Part shown: piece by piece, positions 18,245 to 26,342 of the stretch | How positions within the stretch are numbered: the first letter of the stretch is position 1 | How the letters are laid out: each line of letters begins with the position of its first letter | Assembly (NCBI RefSeq): GCF_012911005.2 | Contig: NZ_WTVS01000003.1 | Span: 99,753 to 163,752 of the forward strand | DNA length: 64,000 bases | From: Aromatoleum toluolicum | GTDB lineage: Bacteria; Pseudomonadota; Gammaproteobacteria; Burkholderiales; Rhodocyclaceae | Direction of reading: 5' to 3' | The notes under the pieces: generated by a model | Database searches by the model: none | Seen by the model: the letters and a program-made list of their open reading frames with translations, nothing else | What the model was told of the DNA's origin: nothing | Position numbers and translations under genes: made by a program

Positions 18245-18961
18245 ATGCTCCGCCGAATGTACGGACTTGCCGCGACCTTCGCCGATGCCTTCGCTCTCCT
18301 CGCCACCTTCGATCACCGCGCGGTCGAAATTGTAAGCCTGTCGCTGCAGGTCAGCGTTTCGGCCGTGATCCTCGGCACCCTCATCGGTCTGCCCCTCGGT
18401 GCCTGTCTCGCCGTAGGCCGCTTCCCCGGGCGGAGTGCGGCGCTGGTGGTCATCAACGGGCTGATGGGCGCACCTTCCGTCGTTGTCGGCGTGGTCGTCT
18501 ATCTGATCCTGTCGCGCTCCGGCCCGCTCGGCGGGCTGGGAATGCTCTACACGCCCGCTGCGATGGTCGCCGCGCAGACCCTGCTGGTCGTCCCCCTGAT
18601 GGCCGCCATCGCCCGCCAGATCATCGAGGATACCTGGCAGCGCTATGCCGAGGAGTTCAGGGCGATGCGTTTCACATGGCTGCAAAGCGTCACGACGCTG
18701 CTGTATGACTGCCGCCATTCCCTGCTCGTTGCCGTCCTCGCCGGACTCGGACGCGCCATGAGCGAAGTCGGCGCGGTGATGATCGTCGGCGGCAACATCG
18801 ACCATGCGACGCGCGTCATGACCACCGCGATCGCGCTGGAAACCAGCAAGGGCGACCTGCCGCTCGCGATCGCGTTGGGCATCGTGCTCGTCGCGGTCAT
18901 CCTGGTCCTCAACGCCGCCGCATTCGCGATGCGGGCGTGGGCGATGCGCAGGTACGGCTGA
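18245..18961 (+). CDS. tupB: Tungstate ABC transporter permease TupB
   Basis: The 238-residue inner-membrane permease has about five hydrophobic segments and the TupB/ModB-type family pattern: VEIVSLSLQVSVSAVILGTLIGLPLG, then GLMGAPSVVVGVVVYLILSRSGPLG, and the coupling region AEEFRAMRFTWLQSVTTLLYDCRHSLL. ATG 18245 and ATG 18257 are both possible starts. It is followed two bases later by tupC. Together they would import tungstate for AorB. A tungstate-binding TupA gene, normally directly upstream, is not present in this window. Confidence 0.87.
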   Translation: MLRRMYGLAATFADAFALLATFDHRAVEIVSLSLQVSVSAVILGTLIGLPLGACLAVGRFPGRSAALVVINGLMGAPSVVVGVVVYLILSRSGPLGGLGMLYTPAAMVAAQTLLVVPLMAAIARQIIEDTWQRYAEEFRAMRFTWLQSVTTLLYDCRHSLLVAVLAGLGRAMSEVGAVMIVGGNIDHATRVMTTAIALETSKGDLPLAIALGIVLVAVILVLNAAAFAMRAWAMRRYG

Positions 18962-18963
18962 GC

Positions 18964-19677
18964 ATGTTCCCGCTGCGCCTGCATGACGTCCGCTTCCAGC
19001 CCAACGGCCGCAAGGTCCTCGACGGCGTCGAGCTCGAGCTGGGCGGCGAGGGCATCACGCTCGTGCTCGGCCCCAACGGCGCGGGCAAGAGCGTGCTGCT
19101 GCGCACGATCTGCGGCCTGCTCGAACCGACCGGCGGGCGGATCGACTGGGGCGGCGGCGCGCGCCCCCATCTCGGCGTGATGATGGTGTTCCAGCATCCG
19201 ATGATGCTGCGCGCCTCGGTGCTGGAAAACGTCGCCCTTGCGCTCAAGCCCCACGGCGTACCGCGCATCGAGCGCCGCCACCGCGCCGCCCGCGTGCTCG
19301 ATCGCGTCGGCCTGCTCGCACGCGCGTCCGAGAGCGCCAGACTGCTGTCCGGCGGCGAGCAGCAGCGCCTCGCGCTGGCCCGCGCCTGGGTGACCGCGCC
19401 GCGCCTGCTGCTGCTGGACGAACCCACCGCCAGCCTCGACCCCTCCGCGACGGCCGAAGTCGAACGCATCGTCCGCGAGATCCGTACCGACGGCACCCGC
19501 ATCCTCATGACCACGCACAATCTCGGGCAGGCCACCCGCCTCGGCGACGACGTCGTCTTCATGAGCGCCGGACGGGTGCGCGAACACGCCCCGGTGCAGC
19601 GCTTCTTCGCCCGTCCTGCATCCGACGAAGCCCGCCTGTTCATCCAGGGCGAGCTGCCGTGGCGGATGAACTTCTGA
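18964..19677 (+). CDS. tupC: Tungstate ABC transporter ATPase TupC
   Basis: The 237-residue ATPase has Walker A VLGPNGAGKSVLLRTICG, Q-loop MVFQHPMMLRAS (the HPMMLRAS wording is characteristic of tungstate transporters), signature LLSGGEQQRLALARAW, Walker B LLLLDEPTASLD and MTTHNLGQATRLGD. ATG 18964 lies two bases after the tupB stop. It closes the aor-tup transcription unit and is convergent with the LysR gene at 19683, only five bases away. Confidence 0.9.
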   Translation: MFPLRLHDVRFQPNGRKVLDGVELELGGEGITLVLGPNGAGKSVLLRTICGLLEPTGGRIDWGGGARPHLGVMMVFQHPMMLRASVLENVALALKPHGVPRIERRHRAARVLDRVGLLARASESARLLSGGEQQRLALARAWVTAPRLLLLDEPTASLDPSATAEVERIVREIRTDGTRILMTTHNLGQATRLGDDVVFMSAGRVREHAPVQRFFARPASDEARLFIQGELPWRMNF

Positions 19678-19682
19678 GCCGT

Positions 19683-20579
19683 TCAGTCCCAGTATGGGAC
19701 CGGCCCGATGCGCTCCGCCAGATAGTCGACCAGCGTGCGCACCCGGTGCGGCACATAGCGCGTGCCGGGAAACACCGCGTAGATGTGCAGCTCGGTGGCC
19801 GAGTACTCCGGCAGCAGCACCTCCAGCAGCCCGGCGTGGACCGCCTGCGAAGTCAGGAAGGTCGGCTCGCGCACGATCCCCAGCCCGCGGATCGCCGCGT
19901 CGAGCAGGGCATCCCCGTTATTGGCGCGGAATCGCCCCTTGATCGGCACCGAATACTGCTCCCCGTTCACGCTGAAGCTCCAGCCGAGGCTCGAGCCCAG
20001 CGTGTAGGTCAGGCAGTGGTGCTGCAGCAGCTCGTCGGGATGCTGCGGTCGCCCGTGGCGGTCCAGATAATCCGGCGAGGCGACCACCGTCAGCGAGCTG
20101 CAGCTCAGGCGGCGGATCACCAGCGACGGATCGATCTGCTCCGAAATGCGCACGGCGAAATCCATCCCTTCCTCGATCAGATTCACGCGCCGGTCGCTGA
20201 ACTCGACGTCCACGCTGACTTCCGGGTAGGTCGTGATGAAGTCCGCAACGAGCGGCATCAGGTGGCGCACACCAAAGCTCATCGGCACGCTGGCGCGGAT
20301 CTGGCCGCGCGGCGCCTGCTTCTCACCCGCCAGGTCGCCCTCTGCCGCCTCGACCATCGCCAGGATTTCGCGGCACTTCTCCAGGTAGGCCGAACCGGAT
20401 GAGGTCAGGCTCAGCCTGCGCGTGCTGCGCGCGAGCAGCTTCGTGCCCAGGTGTGCCTCGAGCGCAGCGATCTGCCGCGTGATCGCCGAGCGGGCGACAT
20501 TCAGCCGGTCCGCCACCGCGGTAAAGCTTCCCGCTTCCGCAACGCGAACAAACACTTCCATTGCCTGCAGGCGATCCAT
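19683..20579 (-). CDS. LysR-type transcriptional regulator
   Basis: This 298-residue regulator starts at ATG 20579 (MDRLQAMEVFVRVAEAGSFTAVADRLNVARSAITRQIAALEAHLG...), the classic N-terminal winged helix-turn-helix of the LysR group, followed by the ligand-binding domain. Longer starts would cross the operator region. It is divergent from the NmrA-family gene at 20687 with a perfect dyad between them, the usual arrangement for a LysR protein controlling its neighbour. The inducer is unknown; a role in quinone or electrophile response is inference from the target. Confidence 0.9.
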   Translation of the reverse strand: MDRLQAMEVFVRVAEAGSFTAVADRLNVARSAITRQIAALEAHLGTKLLARSTRRLSLTSSGSAYLEKCREILAMVEAAEGDLAGEKQAPRGQIRASVPMSFGVRHLMPLVADFITTYPEVSVDVEFSDRRVNLIEEGMDFAVRISEQIDPSLVIRRLSCSSLTVVASPDYLDRHGRPQHPDELLQHHCLTYTLGSSLGWSFSVNGEQYSVPIKGRFRANNGDALLDAAIRGLGIVREPTFLTSQAVHAGLLEVLLPEYSATELHIYAVFPGTRYVPHRVRTLVDYLAERIGPVPYWD

Positions 20580-20608
20580 TGTTGTCCTTGTCGCAACAAA
20601 GAGTTTGC

Positions 20609-20632
20609 TTGGTTCCGCTATTTTAGAACCAA
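20609..20632. promoter_or_regulatory. Probable LysR operator, TTGGTTC-N10-GAACCAA
   Basis: A perfect 7-bp dyad with a 10-base spacer lies in the 107-base gap between the divergent LysR and NmrA-family genes. Size and position fit a LysR recognition site. Confidence 0.7.
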
Positions 20633-20686
20633 TCAATCCCATAAAGTGCGCCCATACGCTAACGACGCACCGCCAAGGACGACCAC

Positions 20687-21559
20687 ATGATTCTCGTAAC
20701 CGGAGCAACAGGGCAGTTGGGCCTGCAGATCGTGCAGCAGCTCGCCGTGCGACTTCCCGGCGCGGGTGCCGGCCGGCTTGCCGTCAGCGTCCGCGACCCC
20801 GAGCGGGCCGGGGCGCTTGCGGCGCGCGGCATCGAAGTGCGCCGTGGCAACTTCGACCAACCCGAAGCCCTGCGTGCGACGTTCGCCGGCGCATCGCGCC
20901 TGGTGATCGTGTCGACCGACGGCCCCAAGGCCCAACGCATCGCGCAGCACCGCAACGCGATCGAAGCCGCACGAGCCGCCGGCGTCGAACACATCCTCTA
21001 CACCAGCTTCCTCGACGCCGACGCCGCGTCGCCGTCCGAGTTCGCACAGGTTCATGCCGACAGCGAGGCAGCGCTCGTCGCATCCGGCGTCGGTCACACC
21101 ATCCTGCGCAACGGCATGTACGCCGACTTCCTGCCGATGACTTTCGCCGGCGCACTGAATTGCGGCCTGCTTCAGCTGCCGGCGGGGGTGGGCAGGGTCA
21201 GCTACCTGTCGCGCAACGAGCTTGCCGCGGCCATTGCCGCCGCAACGGTCGCGCCGCGGCTCGAAAAGTGCATCTACGAACTCACGGGCCAGACCGCCCA
21301 CGACTATCACGACCTCGCCGCACGCGTGGGCACCGCAACCGGGAAGACGCTGCGCTACGAATCGGTCGGCGAGGACGCCTACGCCGGCGTGCTCGAGGGT
21401 GTCGGCACGCCCGCCTGGCTCGCCCGCGCCATGGCCAACATGTTCACCGCCGTCGCTGCGGGCCGTCTGGCGCGCACCACCAACGATTTTGCTGCGCTGG
21501 TCGGTCACCCGCCCAAGTCGATCGACTGCCTCATCGCGGAATTTTTCCGCGCGGTCTGA
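20687..21559 (+). CDS. NmrA-family NAD(P)-binding protein, QorB-like quinone oxidoreductase
   Basis: The 290-residue atypical short-chain dehydrogenase begins with the dinucleotide motif MILVTGATGQLGLQIVQQLA. It continues with a domain similar to NAD(P)H:quinone oxidoreductase 2 (QorB/YtfG): RNGMYADFLP, GRVSYLSRNELAAAIAAA and YELTGQTAHDYHDLAARVGTATGK. It should act in the cytoplasm as an NADPH-dependent quinone reductase or redox sensor. It is divergent from a LysR regulator and followed 38 bases later by a cytochrome b561 gene, so a quinone-related redox response is likely. Substrate is not proven. Confidence 0.82.
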   Translation: MILVTGATGQLGLQIVQQLAVRLPGAGAGRLAVSVRDPERAGALAARGIEVRRGNFDQPEALRATFAGASRLVIVSTDGPKAQRIAQHRNAIEAARAAGVEHILYTSFLDADAASPSEFAQVHADSEAALVASGVGHTILRNGMYADFLPMTFAGALNCGLLQLPAGVGRVSYLSRNELAAAIAAATVAPRLEKCIYELTGQTAHDYHDLAARVGTATGKTLRYESVGEDAYAGVLEGVGTPAWLARAMANMFTAVAAGRLARTTNDFAALVGHPPKSIDCLIAEFFRAV

Positions 21560-21597
21560 GTGCTGAAACGAAAACAACAGGAACAGGGGGAAACGCG

Positions 21598-22140
21598 ATG
21601 AATGCTCCGGGCCAATATTCGAAACCGGCGGTAATCGTTCACTGGATGATCGCGATCCTCGTGCTCGTCGCCTTGCCGCTCGGCTACTACATGACCGATC
21701 TGTCCCTGTCGCCGCGCAAGCTGCAGCTCATCTCCTGGCACAAGTGGATCGGCTTCACGGTGCTGCTGCTGTTCATTCCCCGCCTGATCGTGCGCCTGAC
21801 GCGGCCGGTGCCCGCGCCGGTCGACACCATGCCCGGCTGGCAGCGCGCAGTGGCGTCGATCACCCACGTCGTGCTCTACGCGCTGATCATCGGCGTGCCG
21901 CTCTCCGGCTGGATGATGAGCTCGGCCAAGGGCTTCCCCGTCGTCTATCTGGGCCTCGTTCCGCTGCCCGATCTCGTCGGCAAGGACGAAGCGCTCGGCG
22001 ACCTGCTCAAGTCTGCTCACGAGCTCCTCACGTCCGGTCTGCTGATCCTCGTGGGCCTGCATATCGCCGCCGCACTCAAACACCACATCATCGACCGCGA
22101 CGAAACGCTGGTGCGGATGGTGCCCCTGCTCAAACGCTGA
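21598..22140 (+). CDS. Cytochrome b561 (YceJ-type)
   Basis: The 180-residue inner-membrane protein has four transmembrane helices and the conserved histidines of the b561 family (VIVHWMIA, SWHKWIG, ITHVVLYALI, GLHIAAALKHH) that bind two b hemes. It starts at ATG 21598 after a GGGG-rich ribosome site. YceJ-type b561 proteins are commonly paired with YceI proteins, as here with two of them directly downstream; the pair is thought to act in isoprenoid-quinone-related electron transfer or stress tolerance. Confidence 0.9.
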   Translation: MNAPGQYSKPAVIVHWMIAILVLVALPLGYYMTDLSLSPRKLQLISWHKWIGFTVLLLFIPRLIVRLTRPVPAPVDTMPGWQRAVASITHVVLYALIIGVPLSGWMMSSAKGFPVVYLGLVPLPDLVGKDEALGDLLKSAHELLTSGLLILVGLHIAAALKHHIIDRDETLVRMVPLLKR

Positions 22141-22166
22141 ACCGGATAGTCAAAGGAATACACCTC

Positions 22167-22760
22167 ATGAACAGCAAACGACTTCTTGCCGCCGCCCTCG
22201 TGTCCCTGATTCTGCCGCTGGCCGGCGCGGGAGCATATGCGGCGCAACCAGCAGGCTCGTTCGACCAGGTGCTACCGGCCAAGAACCGTATCGATTTTGT
22301 CTTCAAGCAGATGAACGTGCCGGTCAAGGGCCACTTCAAGAAGGCCAATGTCAATCTCGTCTTCGATCCGGCCGCGCCCGCGAAAACGACCGTTCGCCTC
22401 GACCTCGACCTCGGCAGCATCGACGCCGGCTCCGCCGACGCGAACAGTGAAGTGGTCGGCAAGCCCTGGTTCGACCTCAAGACCTTCCCCACCGCGACCT
22501 TCGTCTCGTCGTCCGTGAAGCCTCTCGGCGGCGACCGTTATGAAATGACCGGCAAGCTCACGATCAAGGGCAAGACCCGCGACGTGACGACTCCGGTAAC
22601 CGTCACGCAGAACGGCAACACCGCTGCGTTCGACGGTGGTTTCACCCTCAATCGCCTGGAGTTCGCCATCGGCGACGGCACCTGGTCCGACACCTCGATC
22701 GTTGCCGACGAGGTCAAGGTCAGCTTCCACGTCGAAGCCGAACGCCGCGCTGCGAAATAG
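22167..22760 (+). CDS. YceI-family periplasmic lipid-binding protein, copy 1
   Basis: The 197-residue exported protein (signal peptide ending AGAYAAQPAG) has the YceI lipocalin-like barrel: IDFVFKQMNVPVKGHFKK, then EVVGKPWFDLKTFPTATFVSSS, and the GKLTIKGKTRDVTTPVTV strand pair. This family binds polyprenyl-type lipids in the periplasm. It begins 26 bases after the b561 gene and lies 56 bases before a second YceI gene. This copy has the FDL-x-FPTATF form and differs clearly from copy 2, so the two may bind different lipids. Confidence 0.9.
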   Translation: MNSKRLLAAALVSLILPLAGAGAYAAQPAGSFDQVLPAKNRIDFVFKQMNVPVKGHFKKANVNLVFDPAAPAKTTVRLDLDLGSIDAGSADANSEVVGKPWFDLKTFPTATFVSSSVKPLGGDRYEMTGKLTIKGKTRDVTTPVTVTQNGNTAAFDGGFTLNRLEFAIGDGTWSDTSIVADEVKVSFHVEAERRAAK

Positions 22761-22816
22761 TCCCGAACCATCGTCTTTTCGAACCGTTTCGAATCATTCC
22801 CGAACCCAGGAGTTTC

Positions 22817-23398
22817 ATGATGAAGCAACTCAAGCGCCTCGCACTCGCGTCCATCCTCGCCGCCTCCGTCGCCGCCCCCGCCGTGGCCGCCCCCGAGACC
22901 TTCGATATCGACGGCTCGCACACTTTCGCGCGCTTCGCCTACAGCCACTTCGGCTATTCGAAGCAGGAAAGCCGCTTCAACAAGACCACCGGCACGATCA
23001 AGCTCGACCGCGCCGCGAAAGCCGGCTCGGTCGACGTCGCGATCGACGCCAAGTCGGTGGATACCGGCTTTGAGATGTTCAACGGCCACATCCAGGGCGA
23101 GGACTTCTTCCACACCGAGAAGTACCCGACGATCACCTTCAAGTCGACGAAGCTGAACTTCAACGGCGACAAACTCGCCTCGGTCGACGGCAACCTGACC
23201 ATCAAGGGCGTCACCAAGCCGGTGAAGCTCGAAGTCACCTCCTTCCACTGCATGGAGCACCCGATGCTCAAGAAGGAAGCCTGCGGCGCGAACGCCGCGG
23301 CCGTGGTCAAGCGTTCCGATTTCGGTGCCGGCAAGTTCGCCCCCCACGTTGGCGACGACGTCACGCTCGAGATCGCTGTCGAAGCGGTCAAGCAGTAA
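22817..23398 (+). CDS. YceI-family periplasmic lipid-binding protein, copy 2
   Basis: The 193-residue exported protein (signal peptide ending VAAPAVAAPET) is a close match to classical YceI: FDIDGSHTFARFAYSHFGYSKQESRF near the N-terminus, FFHTEKYPTITFKSTKL and NLTIKGVTKPVKLEVTSFHC. Two alternative ATG codons are adjacent (22817, 22820). It is followed by a strong terminator, making it the last gene of the NmrA-b561-YceI-YceI unit. Confidence 0.92.
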   Translation: MMKQLKRLALASILAASVAAPAVAAPETFDIDGSHTFARFAYSHFGYSKQESRFNKTTGTIKLDRAAKAGSVDVAIDAKSVDTGFEMFNGHIQGEDFFHTEKYPTITFKSTKLNFNGDKLASVDGNLTIKGVTKPVKLEVTSFHCMEHPMLKKEACGANAAAVVKRSDFGAGKFAPHVGDDVTLEIAVEAVKQ

Positions 23399-23446
23399 TC
23401 CGGCAGTTCCGTCTCCATTGATCCCGCCCCCTGGGGATCACTTTCA

Positions 23447-23474
23447 CCACCCCGGAATTTCGGGGTGGTTTTTT
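23447..23474 (+). terminator. Rho-independent terminator
   Basis: CCACCCCG / CGGGGTGG stem, six-base loop, then TTTTTT, 49 bases after the second YceI gene. Confidence 0.93.
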
Positions 23475-23498
23475 ATCCGCCGCATTAGGAGTTGATGC

Positions 23499-23744
23499 AT
23501 GTCGAACGAATCCGCAAATATCGCCCAGAAATCCCCCTACGCAGTCGACATCGAGGCCGGCAAGAGCTACTGGTGGTGTTCCTGTGGCAAGAGCGCCAAG
23601 CAACCGTTCTGCGACGGTTCCCACCAGGGAAGCAGCTTCACCCCGGTCGAGTACAAGGCCGAGGACACCAAGACCGCCTACTTCTGCGGCTGTAAGCAGT
23701 CGGGCAACGGCGTGATGTGCGACGGCGCCCACCAGAAGCTGTAA
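23499..23744 (+). CDS. CDGSH iron-sulfur domain protein with two domains
   Basis: The 81-residue protein has two CDGSH-type [2Fe-2S] sites with the C-x-C...C-x3-H pattern: CSCGKSAKQPFCDGSH and CGCKQSGNGVMCDGAH. Each cluster is held by three cysteines and one histidine. Such double-domain bacterial proteins are small soluble redox or cluster-transfer proteins. It is monocistronic, starting 24 bases after the preceding terminator. Its partner is unknown. Confidence 0.92.
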   Translation: MSNESANIAQKSPYAVDIEAGKSYWWCSCGKSAKQPFCDGSHQGSSFTPVEYKAEDTKTAYFCGCKQSGNGVMCDGAHQKL

Positions 23745-24011
23745 ATCACCGTTGTTCCGGCGCGGAACCGCACATCCGCGGGGCTCGTGACCGGGGCACA
23801 TTCCCGTCTATCGGTCCACTTTTGGGGAAGTTCACCCGCAACATTCCCCTACTTGTGTGCAGTTGTAAGAACAGCCCGATCCGCTCGATGCGGGAGTGAT
23901 AATTGCGCCACGAGCGCGCTCCGGCCTGGCTCCACTGCGGAATCCCCAGCCCGCAGCATCCGCAGCCCGCGCAGATTTCGCGCTCCGTCTCCATCATTTC
24001 GGGCTGCCAAC

Positions 24012-24533
24012 ATGAGACGTTGCGCCGCGGCCTTGGCCGCAAGTCTTCCGCTCCTCGCGCACGGCGCGTTGGTCGCCGGCGAGCATCTCGATCGCGCTGT
24101 CCGCAGCGATCCACATGGCGCCGAGCACTTCGGCGCCCAGCTCGTCCTCACCCCCGACGAGACGCACTTCCTGAAGGTGTGGCGCGTGTCGAATACGCCC
24201 CTGCGGCTCCCCGCCACGGCAACCGTCCGGCGCGGGTCGTCCGTCACCGCCATGCTCGTCTTCCAGGGATGTGCGAGGGATGCTTCCGGACGATGCGATG
24301 TCGTCGCCGACCTCGCACTCCAGGCGCCGGACGGAGGGCGCATCCCCGGGGGCTCGACGTCCCTGTGGTCCGCCGAGTCCGTGCCGGGGCGTCTCCATCT
24401 CGGCAACGGTAGCATGCAGGTCAGCTTCGATCCGCACGACCGTATCGGCCGCTACAAGGTGATCGCAACTGTCCGCGACCGCGTGTCCGGGCAATCCCTC
24501 GTCCTGAGTTCGGGTCTGCAAGTCCTCGAATAG
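24012..24533 (+). CDS. Exported protein of unknown function
   Basis: About 173 residues with a short signal peptide (MRRCAAALAASLPLLAHGALVAGEH) and a beta-rich mature part (FLKVWRVSNTPLRLPATATVRRGSS, then GSMQVSFDPHDRIGRYKVIATVRD) suggesting an immunoglobulin-like or sandwich fold. CARDASGRC could form a disulfide. ATG 24012 gives the signal peptide; upstream in-frame codons are unlikely. No family was recognised. It stands alone between the CDGSH gene and the cytochrome cluster. Confidence 0.65.
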   Translation: MRRCAAALAASLPLLAHGALVAGEHLDRAVRSDPHGAEHFGAQLVLTPDETHFLKVWRVSNTPLRLPATATVRRGSSVTAMLVFQGCARDASGRCDVVADLALQAPDGGRIPGGSTSLWSAESVPGRLHLGNGSMQVSFDPHDRIGRYKVIATVRDRVSGQSLVLSSGLQVLE

Positions 24534-24957
24534 ACGCGGCGGCGTTGCCGCTGCGCTCCCCACGACGTCGAGACCTTCCGCATGGATGTTGTCGGAAAGC
24601 AAGGTGTCGTCCACCGATCGCTCTTGCTTCCCGCAGTGACGACCGTCGCCGGTTCACCGGCTGGCCGGGAGGTGACACCGGCCCTTCCGCATTACAAATT
24701 ACTAATTAAGATTTGCTGCATATACATTTAATTAGCCACCAGTAATGAACCGGTGCATGCGCAAATAAGAATCTTGAATAAATATGCGCCATCGTGTCAA
24801 GGCCTTGTGTTGTAACGAGGCAATTGTGTCCTTTTGTACGATCGTGTCGAACACCCTTCGAAAATTTGGGGGTATATTCCACCAGCAAAATGTCTGGAGG
24901 GAGTCCGTTCAGCTCCCGCGGGCGTTTGGATGCGTATATATTGAAAGGAGAATCAGC
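24534..24957. other. Non-coding gap with an AT-rich stretch before the cytochrome/Mtr cluster
   Basis: No gene was found in these 424 bases. From about 24690 to 24800 the sequence is strikingly AT-rich for this genome (ATTACAAATTACTAATTAAG and a following TTTAATTAG), and a TATATT-like box lies near 24940. This probably is the promoter and regulator-binding region of the cytochrome c-MtrA-MtrB unit. No consensus FNR or sigma-54 site was identified with confidence. Confidence 0.45.
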
Positions 24958-25299
24958 GTGAAGGCACGAATTCTTGCGAGCATGATCCTGGTCGGATTGA
25001 CGGCAGCCCTCGCGACCCCGGCTGCAATGGCTGTGGACGCCGACGCTGCCAAGGCCACCGCCAAGCGCAACGACTGTTTCAAGTGCCATGCGGTCGACAA
25101 GACCAAGAAAGGCCCGTCCTACAAGAAGATCTCGGCGAAGTACAAGGACAAGGCAGACGCCGAGCAGAAGATGATCGAGCAGATCACCAAGGAACATAAG
25201 GTGAAGCTCGAGGACGGCACCGAAGAAACGCACAAGGTGATCGACACCACCGACAAGGCCGAGATCAAGAATCTCATCGACTGGATCCGCGCTCAGTAA
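24958..25299 (+). CDS. Monoheme periplasmic cytochrome c
   Basis: The 113-residue exported cytochrome starts at GTG 24958, ten bases after AAAGGAG; the signal peptide ends ...PAAMAVDA. One heme site, CFKCH, lies near the mature N-terminus, followed by a Lys-rich middle (KKISAKYKDKADAEQKM) and the C-terminal helix IKNLIDWIRAQ of class I cytochromes. It leads a unit with the decaheme MtrA-type and MtrB-type genes, so it probably shuttles electrons between the inner membrane and the decaheme cytochrome. Confidence 0.88.
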   Translation: MKARILASMILVGLTAALATPAAMAVDADAAKATAKRNDCFKCHAVDKTKKGPSYKKISAKYKDKADAEQKMIEQITKEHKVKLEDGTEETHKVIDTTDKAEIKNLIDWIRAQ

Positions 25300-25365
25300 G
25301 GCGGCAAGAGATCCGGCGCGCATCGCCGTGGTGCGCGCCACTCATCAGCAAATCAGGGGGTTTAT

Positions 25366-26322
25366 ATGAAATCGCTAGGAAAAGCGTTGCGCCTGTGCGC
25401 ATTCGCGGTCCTCGCCGGGAGCCTGTTCCCGGCGCTGACTGCGACCGCTGCCGAGAAGGAAGTGCCCAAGGACATCGTCCTCACGGGCGATGCAAAATGT
25501 ACGACCTGTCACGACGAGAACGACTCGCCCGAAGCGCTGCGCATCGGCAAGACGAAACACGGCACCGTCGCCGACAAGCGTACCCCGGGCTGTACGAATT
25601 GCCACGGCGAGAGCGAGAAGCACGTCAAGGAAGCCGGTCGCGGCAGCGGCCCGACGCCGCCAGTGGATGTCGGTTTCACCAAGAAGAATCTTTCTTCTGC
25701 TGAAGCCCAGAACGCCTCCTGTCTGAACTGCCACCAGGGCAGCACCCGCATCTTCTGGCAGAACAGCACCCACGCCCGTCGTGATGTGACCTGTGCATCC
25801 TGTCACTCCATCCACGACAGCCACGACAAGGTTCGCGAAGCCAAGTCGCAGCCCGAAGTGTGCTCGAACTGCCACAAGGAACAGCGTGCGCAATTTGCAC
25901 GTCCGTCGCACCACCCCGTGCCGGAAGGCCAGATGAGCTGCTCGTCCTGCCACAACGTGCATGGCGACAACCCGTCGCAGCTCGCCAAGCCCAGCGTGAA
26001 TGAGACCTGCTACTCCTGCCACATGGAAAAGCGCGGCCCGTTCGTGCATAACCACCAGCCGGTTGCCGAAGACTGCGCGATCTGCCACAACCCGCACGGC
26101 ACCAACGTCGCCAATCTCCTCAAGGCCCGCGCGCCGTACCTGTGTCAGGAATGTCACAGCCACGACAGCCACCCGAGCCAGCTCGCTGGCCTGCCGACTG
26201 ACCGGACCACCAGCACCTCGCTCCTTGGCACCGTCGGACGTGGCTGCCTGAATTGCCATACCAACATCCATGGCGGCAACAGCACTGTGAACAGCGCCAC
26301 TGCCGGGCGTTTCCGTCGCTGA
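25366..26322 (+). CDS. mtrA: Decaheme c-type cytochrome, MtrA/DmsE/PioA family
   Basis: The 318-residue exported protein has a signal peptide (ending ALTATAAEKE) and exactly ten CxxCH heme sites: CTTCH, CTNCH, CLNCH, CASCH, CSNCH, CSSCH, CYSCH, CAICH, CQECH and CLNCH. Length, heme count and spacing match MtrA, the periplasmic wire that inserts into the MtrB barrel to carry electrons across the outer membrane. It begins 66 bases after the monoheme cytochrome and ends 20 bases before the barrel gene. Direction of electron flow (iron or mineral reduction versus iron oxidation) is not evident. Confidence 0.93.
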   Translation: MKSLGKALRLCAFAVLAGSLFPALTATAAEKEVPKDIVLTGDAKCTTCHDENDSPEALRIGKTKHGTVADKRTPGCTNCHGESEKHVKEAGRGSGPTPPVDVGFTKKNLSSAEAQNASCLNCHQGSTRIFWQNSTHARRDVTCASCHSIHDSHDKVREAKSQPEVCSNCHKEQRAQFARPSHHPVPEGQMSCSSCHNVHGDNPSQLAKPSVNETCYSCHMEKRGPFVHNHQPVAEDCAICHNPHGTNVANLLKARAPYLCQECHSHDSHPSQLAGLPTDRTTSTSLLGTVGRGCLNCHTNIHGGNSTVNSATAGRFRR

Positions 26323-26342
26323 TCGGGCCGAGGGAGAATGAC

